In this document: one piece after another, positions 20,045-28,002 of the stretch
Numbering within the stretch: position 1 is the stretch's first letter
Layout: each line of letters starts with the position of its first letter
NCBI GenBank assembly: GCA_010031635.1
Contig: RGZI01000004.1
Location: forward strand, 1 to 48,586
DNA from: Actinomycetota bacterium
Lineage (GTDB): Bacteria > Actinomycetota > Actinomycetes > Nanopelagicales > Nanopelagicaceae
DNA length: 48,586 bases
Reading direction: 5' to 3'
The notes under the pieces: model-generated
Seen by the model: only the letters and a program-made list of their open reading frames with translations
Database searches by the model: none
Told to the model about the DNA's origin: nothing
Position numbers and translations under genes: made by a program

Positions 20045-20995
20045 TTATCGCTTTGGGGTGCCGGCAACGCGCAAAAGCCCAAGAGCTGCTTCCAAGTCGG
20101 CCGGATATTTAGAGGAAAATGTCACTGACTCCCCACTTGCTGGGTGGGTGAAATTTAACCGAACCGCATGCAGCCACTGTCTACTCAATCCCAGCCGGCT
20201 CGCCAACGTGGGGTCGGCTCCATACATGAGATCTCCAACCAATGGGTGACGCAAAGCTGCAAAGTGAACTCTAATTTGGTGAGTGCGGCCAGTTTCCAAT
20301 TCAATCTCAACAAGTGTTGCTCCAGGAAAAGCCTCAACAGTTTCATAGTGGGTAATGCTGGGTTTCCCATCAGCAACAACCGCAAATTTAAACTCTTCGC
20401 GCGGGTGGCGATTTATAGGTGCATCAATTGTTCCCCGAGTTGGATCCGGATGGCCTTGCACAACGGCGTGATAAATTTTTGAAACTTCGCGAGCCCGAAA
20501 TTGTTCCTTAAGACTTGAATAAGCATTCTCAGATTTTGCAACAACCATTAACCCTGTAGTGCCAACATCTAATCTGTGCACAATCCCCTGTCTTTCAGCT
20601 GGACCTGAAGTCGAAAGTGCAACTCCCCGGCTTGCGAGAACGCCAACAATTGTTGGCCCAGTCCACCCAACGCTTGGATGTGCAGCAACACCAATTGGCT
20701 TGTCGATAATAAGTAGGTCACTGTCCTCATAAATTATTTCAAGCTCTGAAACATCGGTAGCCACAATTTCAAGAGGTACTCGCACAACCGTACTGATCAC
20801 AACTTCAATTAAATCGCCAGCGTTAACTCGATGAGATTTATTTACTTCGCGACCATTAATACTGATGGCGCCATTTTCCGCCATTTCTGCAACAGCGGTC
20901 CGTGAAAATCCCAACATTCTTGCAAGTGCACTGTCTAATCGTTCCCCATCGACGCCTTCTGGGGCGCTAATACTTCTTACTTCAGTTTCACTCAT
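20045..20995 (-). CDS. rluD: RluA-family 23S rRNA pseudouridine synthase (RluD-like)
   Basis: Large-subunit rRNA pseudouridine synthase of the RluA family, 316 aa. An N-terminal S4 RNA-binding domain (about residues 15-75, LDSALARMLGFSRTAVAEMA) precedes the catalytic domain, whose active-site Asp is in HRLDVGTTGLMVVAKS. The C-terminal GRTHQIRVHFAALRHPLVGD completes the family signature. I chose ATG 20995, overlapping the lspA stop by 8 nt, rather than TTG at 21001. Its place after lspA and before dnaE1 is standard in Actinobacteria. Which uridines it modifies is not deducible; RluD is the closest label. Confidence 0.93.
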   Translation of the reverse strand: MSETEVRSISAPEGVDGERLDSALARMLGFSRTAVAEMAENGAISINGREVNKSHRVNAGDLIEVVISTVVRVPLEIVATDVSELEIIYEDSDLLIIDKPIGVAAHPSVGWTGPTIVGVLASRGVALSTSGPAERQGIVHRLDVGTTGLMVVAKSENAYSSLKEQFRAREVSKIYHAVVQGHPDPTRGTIDAPINRHPREEFKFAVVADGKPSITHYETVEAFPGATLVEIELETGRTHQIRVHFAALRHPLVGDLMYGADPTLASRLGLSRQWLHAVRLNFTHPASGESVTFSSKYPADLEAALGLLRVAGTPKR

Positions 20996-21512
20996 CTTCA
21001 ACTACGACCGTTCGAATTGGAACTTCGCGCCATGATAGGAAAATCATCAAAGCTACTGAGGTCACTATAAATGAATCTGCAACATTGAATAACGGCCACT
21101 TAGGTAATCTGACCCAATCAACAACTTCCCCTTGCATAAATCCTGGTGCTCTAAATAATCGATCTGCCAAATTTCCACAAATTCCACCTGTGAGTGAGCC
21201 AAAGCCGAGTGCCCAGAGTGGGTGCGAAATTCTAGGGATGTACCAAATAATTGCTACCAAGGCACAGATTGCAAGCATTGTCAGAACCACTGTTAGGCCA
21301 GTAAATGAACTGAAGGCAGCCCCTGAATTTCGCGCAAATTCGAGTCGTAGAAAATTTCCAATAATCGATCGAGAACTTTTTCCTTCAAGCGTGTTTGTTG
21401 CCCACTTCTTAGTTGCTAAATCTAAGATAAAAATAAATAGGGCAGTTCCACTAACGATTTTTATCTTAGTATTGACTAACGTCTTTCCTCTTTTTGTTTG
21501 CAGATCATGCAA
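20988..21512 (-). CDS. lspA: lipoprotein signal peptidase (signal peptidase II)
   Basis: Membrane aspartyl protease that cleaves the signal peptide from diacylglyceryl prolipoproteins after Lgt action. 174 aa with four hydrophobic segments. The catalytic dyad is Asp117 in GNLADRLFR and Asp146 in FNVADSFIV; the conserved LEFARNSGAAFS lies at about residues 57-68. ATG 21512 overlaps the upstream zinc-finger gene by 37 nt and has no Shine-Dalgarno, yet no other ATG, GTG or TTG lies close behind the AGAGGAAAG that ends that gene. Translation probably depends on coupling. Confidence 0.95.
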   Translation of the reverse strand: MHDLQTKRGKTLVNTKIKIVSGTALFIFILDLATKKWATNTLEGKSSRSIIGNFLRLEFARNSGAAFSSFTGLTVVLTMLAICALVAIIWYIPRISHPLWALGFGSLTGGICGNLADRLFRAPGFMQGEVVDWVRLPKWPLFNVADSFIVTSVALMIFLSWREVPIRTVVVEDE

Positions 21513-22294
21513 AGTGTGGCGCGAGGGAATACTTGCAATCGTGCTTTACCAATTGCATTTCCACAATCTTCGCACTTTCCGTACGAACCAGCAGTTATTC
21601 GATCGAGTGCGTGCTCAGTTTGCATCACCATATCTCTTGCGTTGTACACAAGTGATATTTCATGCTCACGTTCAAAAGTTTTTGCGCCTGCATCTGCTTG
21701 GTCATCTCCGGCACCATCACCTGAGTCTTGCAATAAATCTTCTGCTTGCGCTTCAGCAAGTACAAGTTCAGCACGCAAACGAATTAATTCTTTTGATAAC
21801 TCAACTTTCATCTCTTTCAACTCGGAATTGCTCCAAGGCGCTTCAGTTGCTGCCGCAACAAGTGGAGTAGGAATGTCGCGCAAAGGTTTCAACGTTCCAG
21901 CTTTGGATGTTCGCTTCTCAATTTTCGCTGGTGGCGGAAGAGTTAATCTTCTTTGAAATCCATCCGCGGCAGCTGTTGCTGCTGCATTTTTCGGCAAATT
22001 TTTAGGTGGTTCGACAACTGTGGGAACCGGATTATCTTTTTTAGGAAATGGCTTTCCAGGGGCTTTTACCGCTGCCGCTTTTTTGACCGGTTTAACCAAC
22101 TTAACTGGCTTAACTGGCTTAACTGGTTTAACAGGGGCTTTTTTTACCGGTTTGGCTGGAGCTTTTTTTATTACTTTTTTTACCGCTTTTTTTACCGGTT
22201 TAGCTGGGGCTTTTTTAGCTGGTTTGCTCCCCTTCACAGATTTTTTGGCTGGTTTAGCTGGTTTAGTTGGCTTGCGCTGCTTATTTGTGCCCAT
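21476..22294 (-). CDS. TraR/DksA-type zinc-finger protein with histone-like Lys/Pro/Ala tail
   Basis: Two-part protein of 272 aa. Residues about 4-90 are a low-complexity basic tail of repeated KPAK, KPVK and KKAP units resembling histone H1 or HupB/HrdB-type tails. Residues about 140-272 hold a coiled-coil-like acidic segment (ELSKELIRLRAELVLAEAQAEDLL) and a C-terminal DksA zinc finger with Cys241, Cys244, Cys262 and Cys265 (CEDC...CMIC). DksA-type proteins bind the RNA polymerase secondary channel; whether this one does is unknown. I chose ATG 22294; an upstream in-frame start at 22375 would add 27 unlikely residues. The gene is divergent from ileS and upstream of lspA. Confidence 0.85.
   Translation of the reverse strand: MGTNKQRKPTKPAKPAKKSVKGSKPAKKAPAKPVKKAVKKVIKKAPAKPVKKAPVKPVKPVKPVKLVKPVKKAAAVKAPGKPFPKKDNPVPTVVEPPKNLPKNAAATAAADGFQRRLTLPPPAKIEKRTSKAGTLKPLRDIPTPLVAAATEAPWSNSELKEMKVELSKELIRLRAELVLAEAQAEDLLQDSGDGAGDDQADAGAKTFEREHEISLVYNARDMVMQTEHALDRITAGSYGKCEDCGNAIGKARLQVFPRATLCMICKQKEERR
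22092..22136. repeat. 9-nt tandem repeat in the basic tail coding region
   Basis: Five consecutive 9-nt units close to TTAACTGGC on the plus strand; on the minus strand they encode repeated three-residue PVK/VKP units. The two central copies are identical. Slipped-strand length variation of the tail is possible here. Confidence 0.8.
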
Positions 22295-22299
22295 GGCGG

Positions 22300-22316
22300 C
22301 ACAGGTTAGTCCTGTG
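22300..22316. promoter_or_regulatory. inverted repeat just upstream of the TraR/DksA-type start
   Basis: Perfect 6-bp arms CACAGG and CCTGTG around a 5-nt TTAGT loop, 5 nt before the ATG at 22294. In the minus-strand transcript it would form a small hairpin over the ribosome-binding region, where no good Shine-Dalgarno is seen. It could equally be an operator, or chance. Confidence 0.35.
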
Positions 22317-22384
22317 GAGGTCAATGAGCCATTACTAGCCTTTCGACTCGCTAGACTCCCCCTCGACGCTGGCACTCACTAGCG

Positions 22385-22632
22385 TCAAACGTACTGATCA
22401 GGGCGATCACCCTGGGAGCGTTCGGAAGATTTATCGATATTTTGCGCGATTACTTCGTAATTTCGCAATATTGTTGATGAGGTAGAACCGGTTGAGTTAA
22501 GAGGTTGTCTGGCCCGCAAGCGGCATTGAGATGCAGCCATCGGGTTGGGGAACAAGGTGGGTGGTACCGCGCATCGCGTAAGTGAGCGTCCCTCCAGATA
22601 GCTGATTTAACTATCTTGGAACGAGGAGCCTG
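22385..22632 (+). promoter_or_regulatory. translational T-box leader of ileS
   Basis: The hallmark T-box sequence GGTGGTACCGCG lies at 22560-22571; its TGGT (22562-22565) matches the ACCA end of tRNA-Ile. GGTGGG upstream can pair with CCCTCC (22590-22595) as antisequestrator. Alternatively CCTC (22591-22594) can pair with the GAGG of the ileS Shine-Dalgarno (22623-22628), stacked on a 9-bp hairpin (22593-22601 with 22611-22620). There is no U-tract, so control is probably translational. A short 5' hairpin CAGGG-CGATCA-CCCTG (22399-22414) presents ATC at 22406-22408, a likely isoleucine specifier in an ultrashort stem I. A further hairpin spans 22437-22471. Uncharged tRNA-Ile would free the ribosome site. 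Confidence 0.88.
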
Positions 22633-25600
22633 ATGAACGCGGATAAAGGTAAATCTTCAGGGGAGCTGACGCACACCAGTTACACAGCCCTGTCTGCCCA
22701 AATTGATTTACCATCAATGGAACATCAAATCCTCGAATTTTGGCGCACTGGAGAAATTTTCGCCAAGAGCACCGCTGCTCGCGATATTCCGGGTGCCCGG
22801 GAATGGACTTTTTACGAGGGTCCTCCGACAGCAAATGGATTACCTGGAACTCATCACATTGAAGCCCGCGTATTTAAAGATCTCTTCCCGCGGTTTCACA
22901 CAATGAAAGGTGCATTTGTTCCGCGTTTTGCGGGATGGGATTGTCACGGATTGCCGGTTGAACTCGCTGTTGAAAAAGAATTAGGTTTCACCGGTAAATC
23001 AGATATTGAAAAATATGGTGTTGCAGAATTTAATGAGAAATGTCGCACATCAGTACAACGTCATGTTGGCGCTTTTGTTGAAATGACAGAGCGTATGGGC
23101 TTCTGGGTTGATTTTGAAAAAGCTTATTGGACTATGTCACCCGAATACATAGATAGTGTTTGGTGGTCAATCAGCGAGATTTGGAAAAAAGGACTTTTAG
23201 TTCAGGACCACCGTGTCGCACCGTACTGTCCGCGTTGTGGAACTGGATTATCCGATCATGAACTTGCACAAGGCTATGAAAATATAACTGACCCTTCTGT
23301 ATTTGTTTCATTTCCGATTACCTCTGGCCACTTAGCAGAGATTGATGCCAAATTACTGGTTTGGACTACAACTCCGTGGACACTAGTTTCAAATACTGCA
23401 ATTGCTGTGCATCCAGAAGTCAAATATCTAGTTGCAAAAACTGAAGAAAATGAAATCTATGTAGTTGCGGAACCTTTAGTTAAAATCCTGGGCGAAAATC
23501 TGCAAATCATCGAGGAGATTTCTGGAAAAGATTTAGAACATACCAAATATAAAAGACCCTTTGATTTTGTTGAGATACCAGAGGCTCATTTTGTGGTACT
23601 GGCTGATTATGTGACAACTGAAGATGGAACTGGCTTAGTCCATCAATCACCCGCATTTGGTGCCGAAGATTTGATCGTTTGTCGCAAATACAATTTGCCG
23701 GTAGTTAATCCCATCGCTGGCGACGGAAAGTTTCTAAGTGAAGTTCCAGTTGTTGGAGGTATGTTTTTCAAAGATAGCGACAAAGTATTAGTTAAAGAGT
23801 TGAAAAAGCTTGGGGTCCTCTACAAGCATCTGCAGTATCAACACTCATACCCGCATTGCTGGCGGTGCCACACCCCATTGATGTATTACGCACAACCATC
23901 TTGGTACATCCGGACTACCGCAATCAAAGAAGCGCTGATGCGCGAAAACGCAAGTACTGATTGGCATCCAGAAACCATCAAGAGCGGAAGATATGGTGAT
24001 TGGCTTGAAAATAACATTGATTGGGCGCTCTCGAGAAACCGCTATTGGGGCACTCCGCTACCAATTTGGCGATGCGATGAAGGCCATCTTGAATGCATTA
24101 GCTCTCGAAAAGAATTAAGCGCGCGGACAGGCAATGATTTAGATGAATTAGATCCACACCGTCCTTTTGTTGATGAGATTTATTTTGATTGTCAGCAATG
24201 TGGTGGCCAGATGAAGCGCGTACCTGAGGTAATCGACTGTTGGTATGACTCAGGGGCTATGCCTTTTGCGCAATTGGGGTACCCGCACAAAGCTGGCTCA
24301 ATAGCGGAGTTTGAAAAAACTTATCCCGCTGATTTCATCTGTGAAGCGATCGACCAAACACGAGGTTGGTTCTACACAATGATGACCATAGGAACATTAG
24401 TTTTTGATAAATCCTCATACAAAACTGTGCTCTGTCTCGGACATATTTTAGATAAAGATGGTCGCAAGATGAGCAAGCATCTTGGAAATGTTTTAGAGCC
24501 AATGCCTTTGATGGATAAACATGGGGCTGACGCCGTACGTTGGTACATGTTGGCTGCTGGATCACCTTGGGCATCTCGTCGCGTCGGTCATGATGCTATT
24601 TCTGATGTAGTCCGTAAAACTTTATTAACTTATTGGAATACCGTTTCCTTCCTAACTCTTTACGGAAAAGCCGCTGATTTCAAACCAACAGGTGTATTGA
24701 ACTCTGAAAATACTCTTGATCGTTGGATAATTTCACAACTTAACCGCACCATCGACGAGTGTGATCGCTCTTTCACAGATTTTGATTCACAAAGCGCAGG
24801 TCGCGCCTTGGCAACATTTATTGATGAATTATCAAATTGGTATGTCAGACGTTCTCGTCGCAGATTTTGGGACGGCGATGCACAAGCACTAGAAACTTTG
24901 CACCATTGCATTAAATCACTTACTTTAATCATGGCCCCAATGGTGCCTTTCATCACGGAAAAAGTTTGGCAAGATGTAATCAAAGTTGTCCAACCAGATG
25001 TAGCTGATTCAGTTCACTTAGCTGATTGGCCAATCTTCAATCAAGGTTCAGTTGATCTAGCACTAGGTGATGCAGTAGCCGCTACGCGCAGATTGGTAGA
25101 GCTTGGTAGGGCTGCCCGCGCCGAGTCCGGAGTAAAGATTCGGCAACCTCTTGGCCGGGCACTCATCTCTGGTTTTGCCAGATTAAGTCATGAATTACAA
25201 AGCGAGATTGCCGATGAGTTAAATGTCCATCGAATAGAAGATCTATCGAGTGCTGATGGCGAACTTGTTGATTACTCAATTAAGGCAAATTTCCGAACCC
25301 TTGGTACTAAATATGGTGCAAATGTACAAGAGATTGCAACTGCATTGTCAAAACTTAACGCCGCTGATGTTGTGGACAAAGTGCGCAGTGGCCAGCCACA
25401 AATTATTCTCAGCAATGATTCCAAATTTGAAGTCAGTGAAGAGGATCTAATTATTACTGAGACTCCACGCACTGGGTGGGCGGTGGCTTCTCATGATGGT
25501 GAAAGTGTTGCCATTGATTTAACCATCACGCCAGAGTTGCATCAAGAAGGTGTTATTCGCGAGATTATTCGGGCCATTCAAGAGGAACGCAAAAATGCTG

Positions 25601-25782
25601 GTTTTGATGTCTCTGATCGGATCAAATTGATTTGGAATGGTTCGCCTGAAGTTAGCGACGCCCTCGAAAGCGGAATAAAACTTATTTCGGAAGAAGTTCT
25701 AGCTTTGGAAGTTGCCAAAGATCCATCCTTGAAATTTGCTGATGGGGAGCTAGAACTAGGGTTGAAACTTTTGCGGCTATAG
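22633..25782 (+). CDS. ileS: isoleucyl-tRNA synthetase, long (IleRS2-type) with GTHH signature
   Basis: Class Ia synthetase charging tRNA-Ile, 1049 aa, the length of the eukaryote-like IleRS2 group. The HIGH element is altered to GTHH at residues 72-75 (LPGTHHIEARV) and the second signature is KMSKH at 612-616. The CP1 editing domain contains WTTTPWTLVSNTAI and SPAFGAEDL; zinc-type cysteine pairs are seen in YCPRCGTG and HCWRCHTP. The anticodon-binding and C-terminal domains follow. Start ATG 22633 has GAGGAG 4 nt upstream, controlled by the T-box leader. It is the largest plus-strand gene and overlaps the convergent yggT stop by 6 nt. Confidence 0.98.
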   Translation: MNADKGKSSGELTHTSYTALSAQIDLPSMEHQILEFWRTGEIFAKSTAARDIPGAREWTFYEGPPTANGLPGTHHIEARVFKDLFPRFHTMKGAFVPRFAGWDCHGLPVELAVEKELGFTGKSDIEKYGVAEFNEKCRTSVQRHVGAFVEMTERMGFWVDFEKAYWTMSPEYIDSVWWSISEIWKKGLLVQDHRVAPYCPRCGTGLSDHELAQGYENITDPSVFVSFPITSGHLAEIDAKLLVWTTTPWTLVSNTAIAVHPEVKYLVAKTEENEIYVVAEPLVKILGENLQIIEEISGKDLEHTKYKRPFDFVEIPEAHFVVLADYVTTEDGTGLVHQSPAFGAEDLIVCRKYNLPVVNPIAGDGKFLSEVPVVGGMFFKDSDKVLVKELKKLGVLYKHLQYQHSYPHCWRCHTPLMYYAQPSWYIRTTAIKEALMRENASTDWHPETIKSGRYGDWLENNIDWALSRNRYWGTPLPIWRCDEGHLECISSRKELSARTGNDLDELDPHRPFVDEIYFDCQQCGGQMKRVPEVIDCWYDSGAMPFAQLGYPHKAGSIAEFEKTYPADFICEAIDQTRGWFYTMMTIGTLVFDKSSYKTVLCLGHILDKDGRKMSKHLGNVLEPMPLMDKHGADAVRWYMLAAGSPWASRRVGHDAISDVVRKTLLTYWNTVSFLTLYGKAADFKPTGVLNSENTLDRWIISQLNRTIDECDRSFTDFDSQSAGRALATFIDELSNWYVRRSRRRFWDGDAQALETLHHCIKSLTLIMAPMVPFITEKVWQDVIKVVQPDVADSVHLADWPIFNQGSVDLALGDAVAATRRLVELGRAARAESGVKIRQPLGRALISGFARLSHELQSEIADELNVHRIEDLSSADGELVDYSIKANFRTLGTKYGANVQEIATALSKLNAADVVDKVRSGQPQIILSNDSKFEVSEEDLIITETPRTGWAVASHDGESVAIDLTITPELHQEGVIREIIRAIQEERKNAGFDVSDRIKLIWNGSPEVSDALESGIKLISEEVLALEVAKDPSLKFADGELELGLKLLRL

Positions 25783-26061
25783 AAGAACGACAAAACGCAT
25801 CAAAAGTTGAACTCCAAAAAATAGCAATACAAATGCCAAGTCAATATTTACTGATCCGACTCGCAGTGGTGGTATAAATTTACGTACAAATACCAATGGT
25901 TTTTCAGTAACTGTAAATATGAACTCTACAAGTACTAGGGCGATTCCTTTTGGACGCCAATTTCGGGCAAACATCTGTACATAATCTAAAACCAAACGAG
26001 CGATTAATGCGATTATAAATAGTTGCAGAACTGTGTACAAAACTAAACCAAGCGCTGCCAT
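25777..26061 (-). CDS. yggT: YggT-family membrane protein
   Basis: Small integral membrane protein of 94 aa with two hydrophobic regions (about residues 4-25 and 72-92) and the family stretch FVRKFIPPLRVGSVNIDLAFVLLFFG. YggT/YlmG proteins sit beside sepF across Gram-positive bacteria and are linked to division or membrane organisation; the molecular role is unclear. It is the last gene of the dcw transcript here, converging on ileS. In other Actinobacteria divIVA usually follows, but it does not here. Confidence 0.92.
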   Translation of the reverse strand: MAALGLVLYTVLQLFIIALIARLVLDYVQMFARNWRPKGIALVLVEFIFTVTEKPLVFVRKFIPPLRVGSVNIDLAFVLLFFGVQLLMRFVVLL

Positions 26062-26070
26062 TAGATTTGA

Positions 26071-26574
26071 TTAACTCTGATTAAAGAAGCTCGCCTCTGC
26101 GGCAGCTACTTTCTCTTCAGGTGAAACTTTTACATTTGGTGGTGACAAGAGAAAGACGCTCTTTGTTACTTTCTCAATAACTCCACGATGTCCGAAAACT
26201 AATCCAGCTGCAAAATCAACTAAACGCTTTGCATCTGCATCATCCATTTCAGTTAAGTTCATAATCACAGGGGTGTATTCACGGTAATGCTCCCCAATTG
26301 TCCGCGCATCGTTATAACTACGTGGATGCAAAGTCACGATCTTTTCAATTGGAGCATCCAGGTCTAGAGCTAGAGCTGGTGCTTGAGTTGCTTGAGTTGA
26401 AGGGTGCACTAATTCAACAGAACGACGGCCACTTGAAACTAGATTTGGCATTACTGGGCGTGGACGAACAGCTGGTGCAGATTTAGGAGTTGAAGGCGTG
26501 AAACTCTCTTCACCTTCACTTCCGTCATCAACAAGTCCAAGATAAAGGGCCATTTTACGTAAGGGACTCGACAT
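26071..26574 (-). CDS. sepF: cell division protein SepF
   Basis: Membrane anchor for FtsZ in bacteria that lack FtsA. 167 aa from ATG 26574. The N-terminal MSSPLRKMALYLGLVDD is the amphipathic membrane-targeting helix; an acidic/Pro-rich linker follows; the C-terminal core (about residues 75-150) has KIVTLHPRSYNDARTIGEHY, VIMNLTEMDDADAKRLVDF and HRGVIEKVTKSVFLLSP. An in-frame start at 26625 would add 17 residues before the targeting helix and overlap yggS, so I rejected it. No ftsA is present in the cluster, as expected for Actinobacteria. Confidence 0.95.
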   Translation of the reverse strand: MSSPLRKMALYLGLVDDGSEGEESFTPSTPKSAPAVRPRPVMPNLVSSGRRSVELVHPSTQATQAPALALDLDAPIEKIVTLHPRSYNDARTIGEHYREYTPVIMNLTEMDDADAKRLVDFAAGLVFGHRGVIEKVTKSVFLLSPPNVKVSPEEKVAAAEASFFNQS

Positions 26575-26593
26575 GACTATAACGATACCTGTC

Positions 26594-27313
26594 TTATGCG
26601 CGTGATCCGAGGATTGAACTGCCAACTCTTAAATGTGTCGCGCCGGCTGCGATCGCTGCGGCAAAATCACCACTCATCCCGGCAGAGATCCAATCAGCAT
26701 CTGGAAAGGCCCGTAAAAAAGTCCCGCTAATGGTTTTAAGTGCAGTAAAAGCCAATTCAGGGGCGACATCTAATGGCGCTACGGCCATTAATCCTTGCAG
26801 TTTTAATCCTGAATACTCCTTAACCTTTTCCCCTAATTCAATCAACTCCTCCGGCGCTACTCCCCCACGGTCTGGTCGAATCGGAAGATCTAAAGAGAGT
26901 TGTAAAAGCAGTGAGATTGGTTTTTCTAACTCTATGGACAATTGTTGTAGCGGCAGCAAGTATTTTTTTTGATCAAATGAATGAATGAAATCTGCCCAAG
27001 TTGCAATTGATCGTAATTTATTTCTTTGTAACTGTCCTTGAAAATGCCACTTAACTTCTTTTTTCTCATCATCTGCGACGTGATTTTTGAACTCTTCAAC
27101 TTTAGCCTTAGCCTCTTGATCTCGATTTTCGCCAAAATTTCGAATTCCTAAGTCATAAAGATGCACAACGTCACTAGCTGGAAAATTTTTTGTAACAACG
27201 ATTAAAGTTATTTCAGATCTCTCTCGATTGCTCTTTTCGACGGCAAGGCAAATCTCACGTTCTACCGCAGCTAAATTTTGAGAAATCTCATTTCGTCTTG
27301 CGCTACTAGACAT
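26594..27313 (-). CDS. yggS: YggS-family PLP homeostasis protein
   Basis: Alanine-racemase-N fold protein that binds pyridoxal phosphate and buffers its cellular level; not known to be an enzyme. 239 aa. The PLP lysine is in LIVVTKNFPASDV near residue 40, followed by GIRNFGENRDQEAKAK and WHFQGQLQRNK. The C-terminal MSGDFAAAIAAGATHLRVGS is the phosphate-binding strand. The usual Met-Ser-x-Asp motif is kept as SAGMSGDF. ATG overlaps the pgeF stop by one base (TAATG). Confidence 0.95.
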   Translation of the reverse strand: MSSSARRNEISQNLAAVEREICLAVEKSNRERSEITLIVVTKNFPASDVVHLYDLGIRNFGENRDQEAKAKVEEFKNHVADDEKKEVKWHFQGQLQRNKLRSIATWADFIHSFDQKKYLLPLQQLSIELEKPISLLLQLSLDLPIRPDRGGVAPEELIELGEKVKEYSGLKLQGLMAVAPLDVAPELAFTALKTISGTFLRAFPDADWISAGMSGDFAAAIAAGATHLRVGSSILGSRA

Positions 27314-28002
27314 TAACGTCTTCCGTGCACCACTACTCCGGCTTGGCGGCCGGTGAGCTTGTCTCGACGGTATGAGAAAAAAGATTGATCTTCATGAGTG
27401 CAAACACCATTCCATTTTCCAGGAATTTGCGCAGTGGACAAAATAGAGATGATTGCTTTTGGGATATCAATACTTGGAGCAGATCTGCGCGTCTGACTAG
27501 CGGCTATCGGCATGAAATCTTCAGCTTCATCGCGCATTTCCTCTGAGACTTCATAGCATTTTCCACAAATAGTTGGACCAATCTGAGCGCTAATTCCAAT
27601 AGCACCCATGTCGCGCATTTGAACCAATACCTTGTCAACAATATCTGCCAATAATCCTTTGCGCCCCACATGTACAGCAGCAGAAACTTGCTTGCTGGAA
27701 AGTAAAAGTGGAGCACAATCTGCAAACATTACAGCTAGGCCATAATTTAATTCCCTAGTGATCAAAGCATCGGCAGTTGGAGAGATTAAAGGGTCACTTT
27801 CTTTATCAATTATCGCAATTTCATTTCCGTGAACTTGCTCCATAAAAAACAATTTTGCAGGAGCAACTTCAACTTTTGCGGCTAATGCTGCACGGTTTTT
27901 TGCAACCGCAACAGGATCATCCCCGACATTAGTTGACAAATTGAAGGTAGCAAATGGTGCCGCGCTAGCGCCACCATTTCTATCGGTGTAGTAAAACTTC
28001 AT
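27313..28002 (-). CDS. pgeF: peptidoglycan editing factor / multicopper polyphenol oxidase-like protein PgeF
   Basis: YfiH/DUF152-family protein, 229 aa, in the standard place between ftsZ and yggS. Family metal and active-site positions are visible: His in FMEQVHGNEI, Cys in VMFADCAPLLL and His in AAVHVGRKG. The last is usually AVHAGWRG, so Trp-Arg is replaced by Arg-Lys. IGPTICGKCYEV and CTHEDQSFFSYRRD also fit. In E. coli PgeF removes mis-incorporated L-serine from UDP-MurNAc-peptides; applying that here is inference. ATG 28002 directly abuts the ftsZ stop. Confidence 0.92.
   Translation of the reverse strand: MKFYYTDRNGGASAAPFATFNLSTNVGDDPVAVAKNRAALAAKVEVAPAKLFFMEQVHGNEIAIIDKESDPLISPTADALITRELNYGLAVMFADCAPLLLSSKQVSAAVHVGRKGLLADIVDKVLVQMRDMGAIGISAQIGPTICGKCYEVSEEMRDEAEDFMPIAASQTRRSAPSIDIPKAIISILSTAQIPGKWNGVCTHEDQSFFSYRRDKLTGRQAGVVVHGRR

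Noticed and set aside
22092-22136. Possible CRISPR or regulatory iterons
   Set aside because: Units are 9 nt, contiguous and encode the PVK repeats in frame, so coding explains them.
22020-22382. 120-aa plus-strand ORF of hydrophobic Gly/Leu/Thr/Phe repeats
   Set aside because: It is the antisense shadow of the Lys/Pro/Ala tail of the minus-strand TraR/DksA-type gene. Repetitive codons create long open frames on the other strand.
22365-22386. GACGCT/AGCGTC inverted repeat upstream of the ileS T-box as a separate operator
   Set aside because: Arms are only 6 bp around a 10-nt loop and the position could fall in the leader RNA; no independent support.
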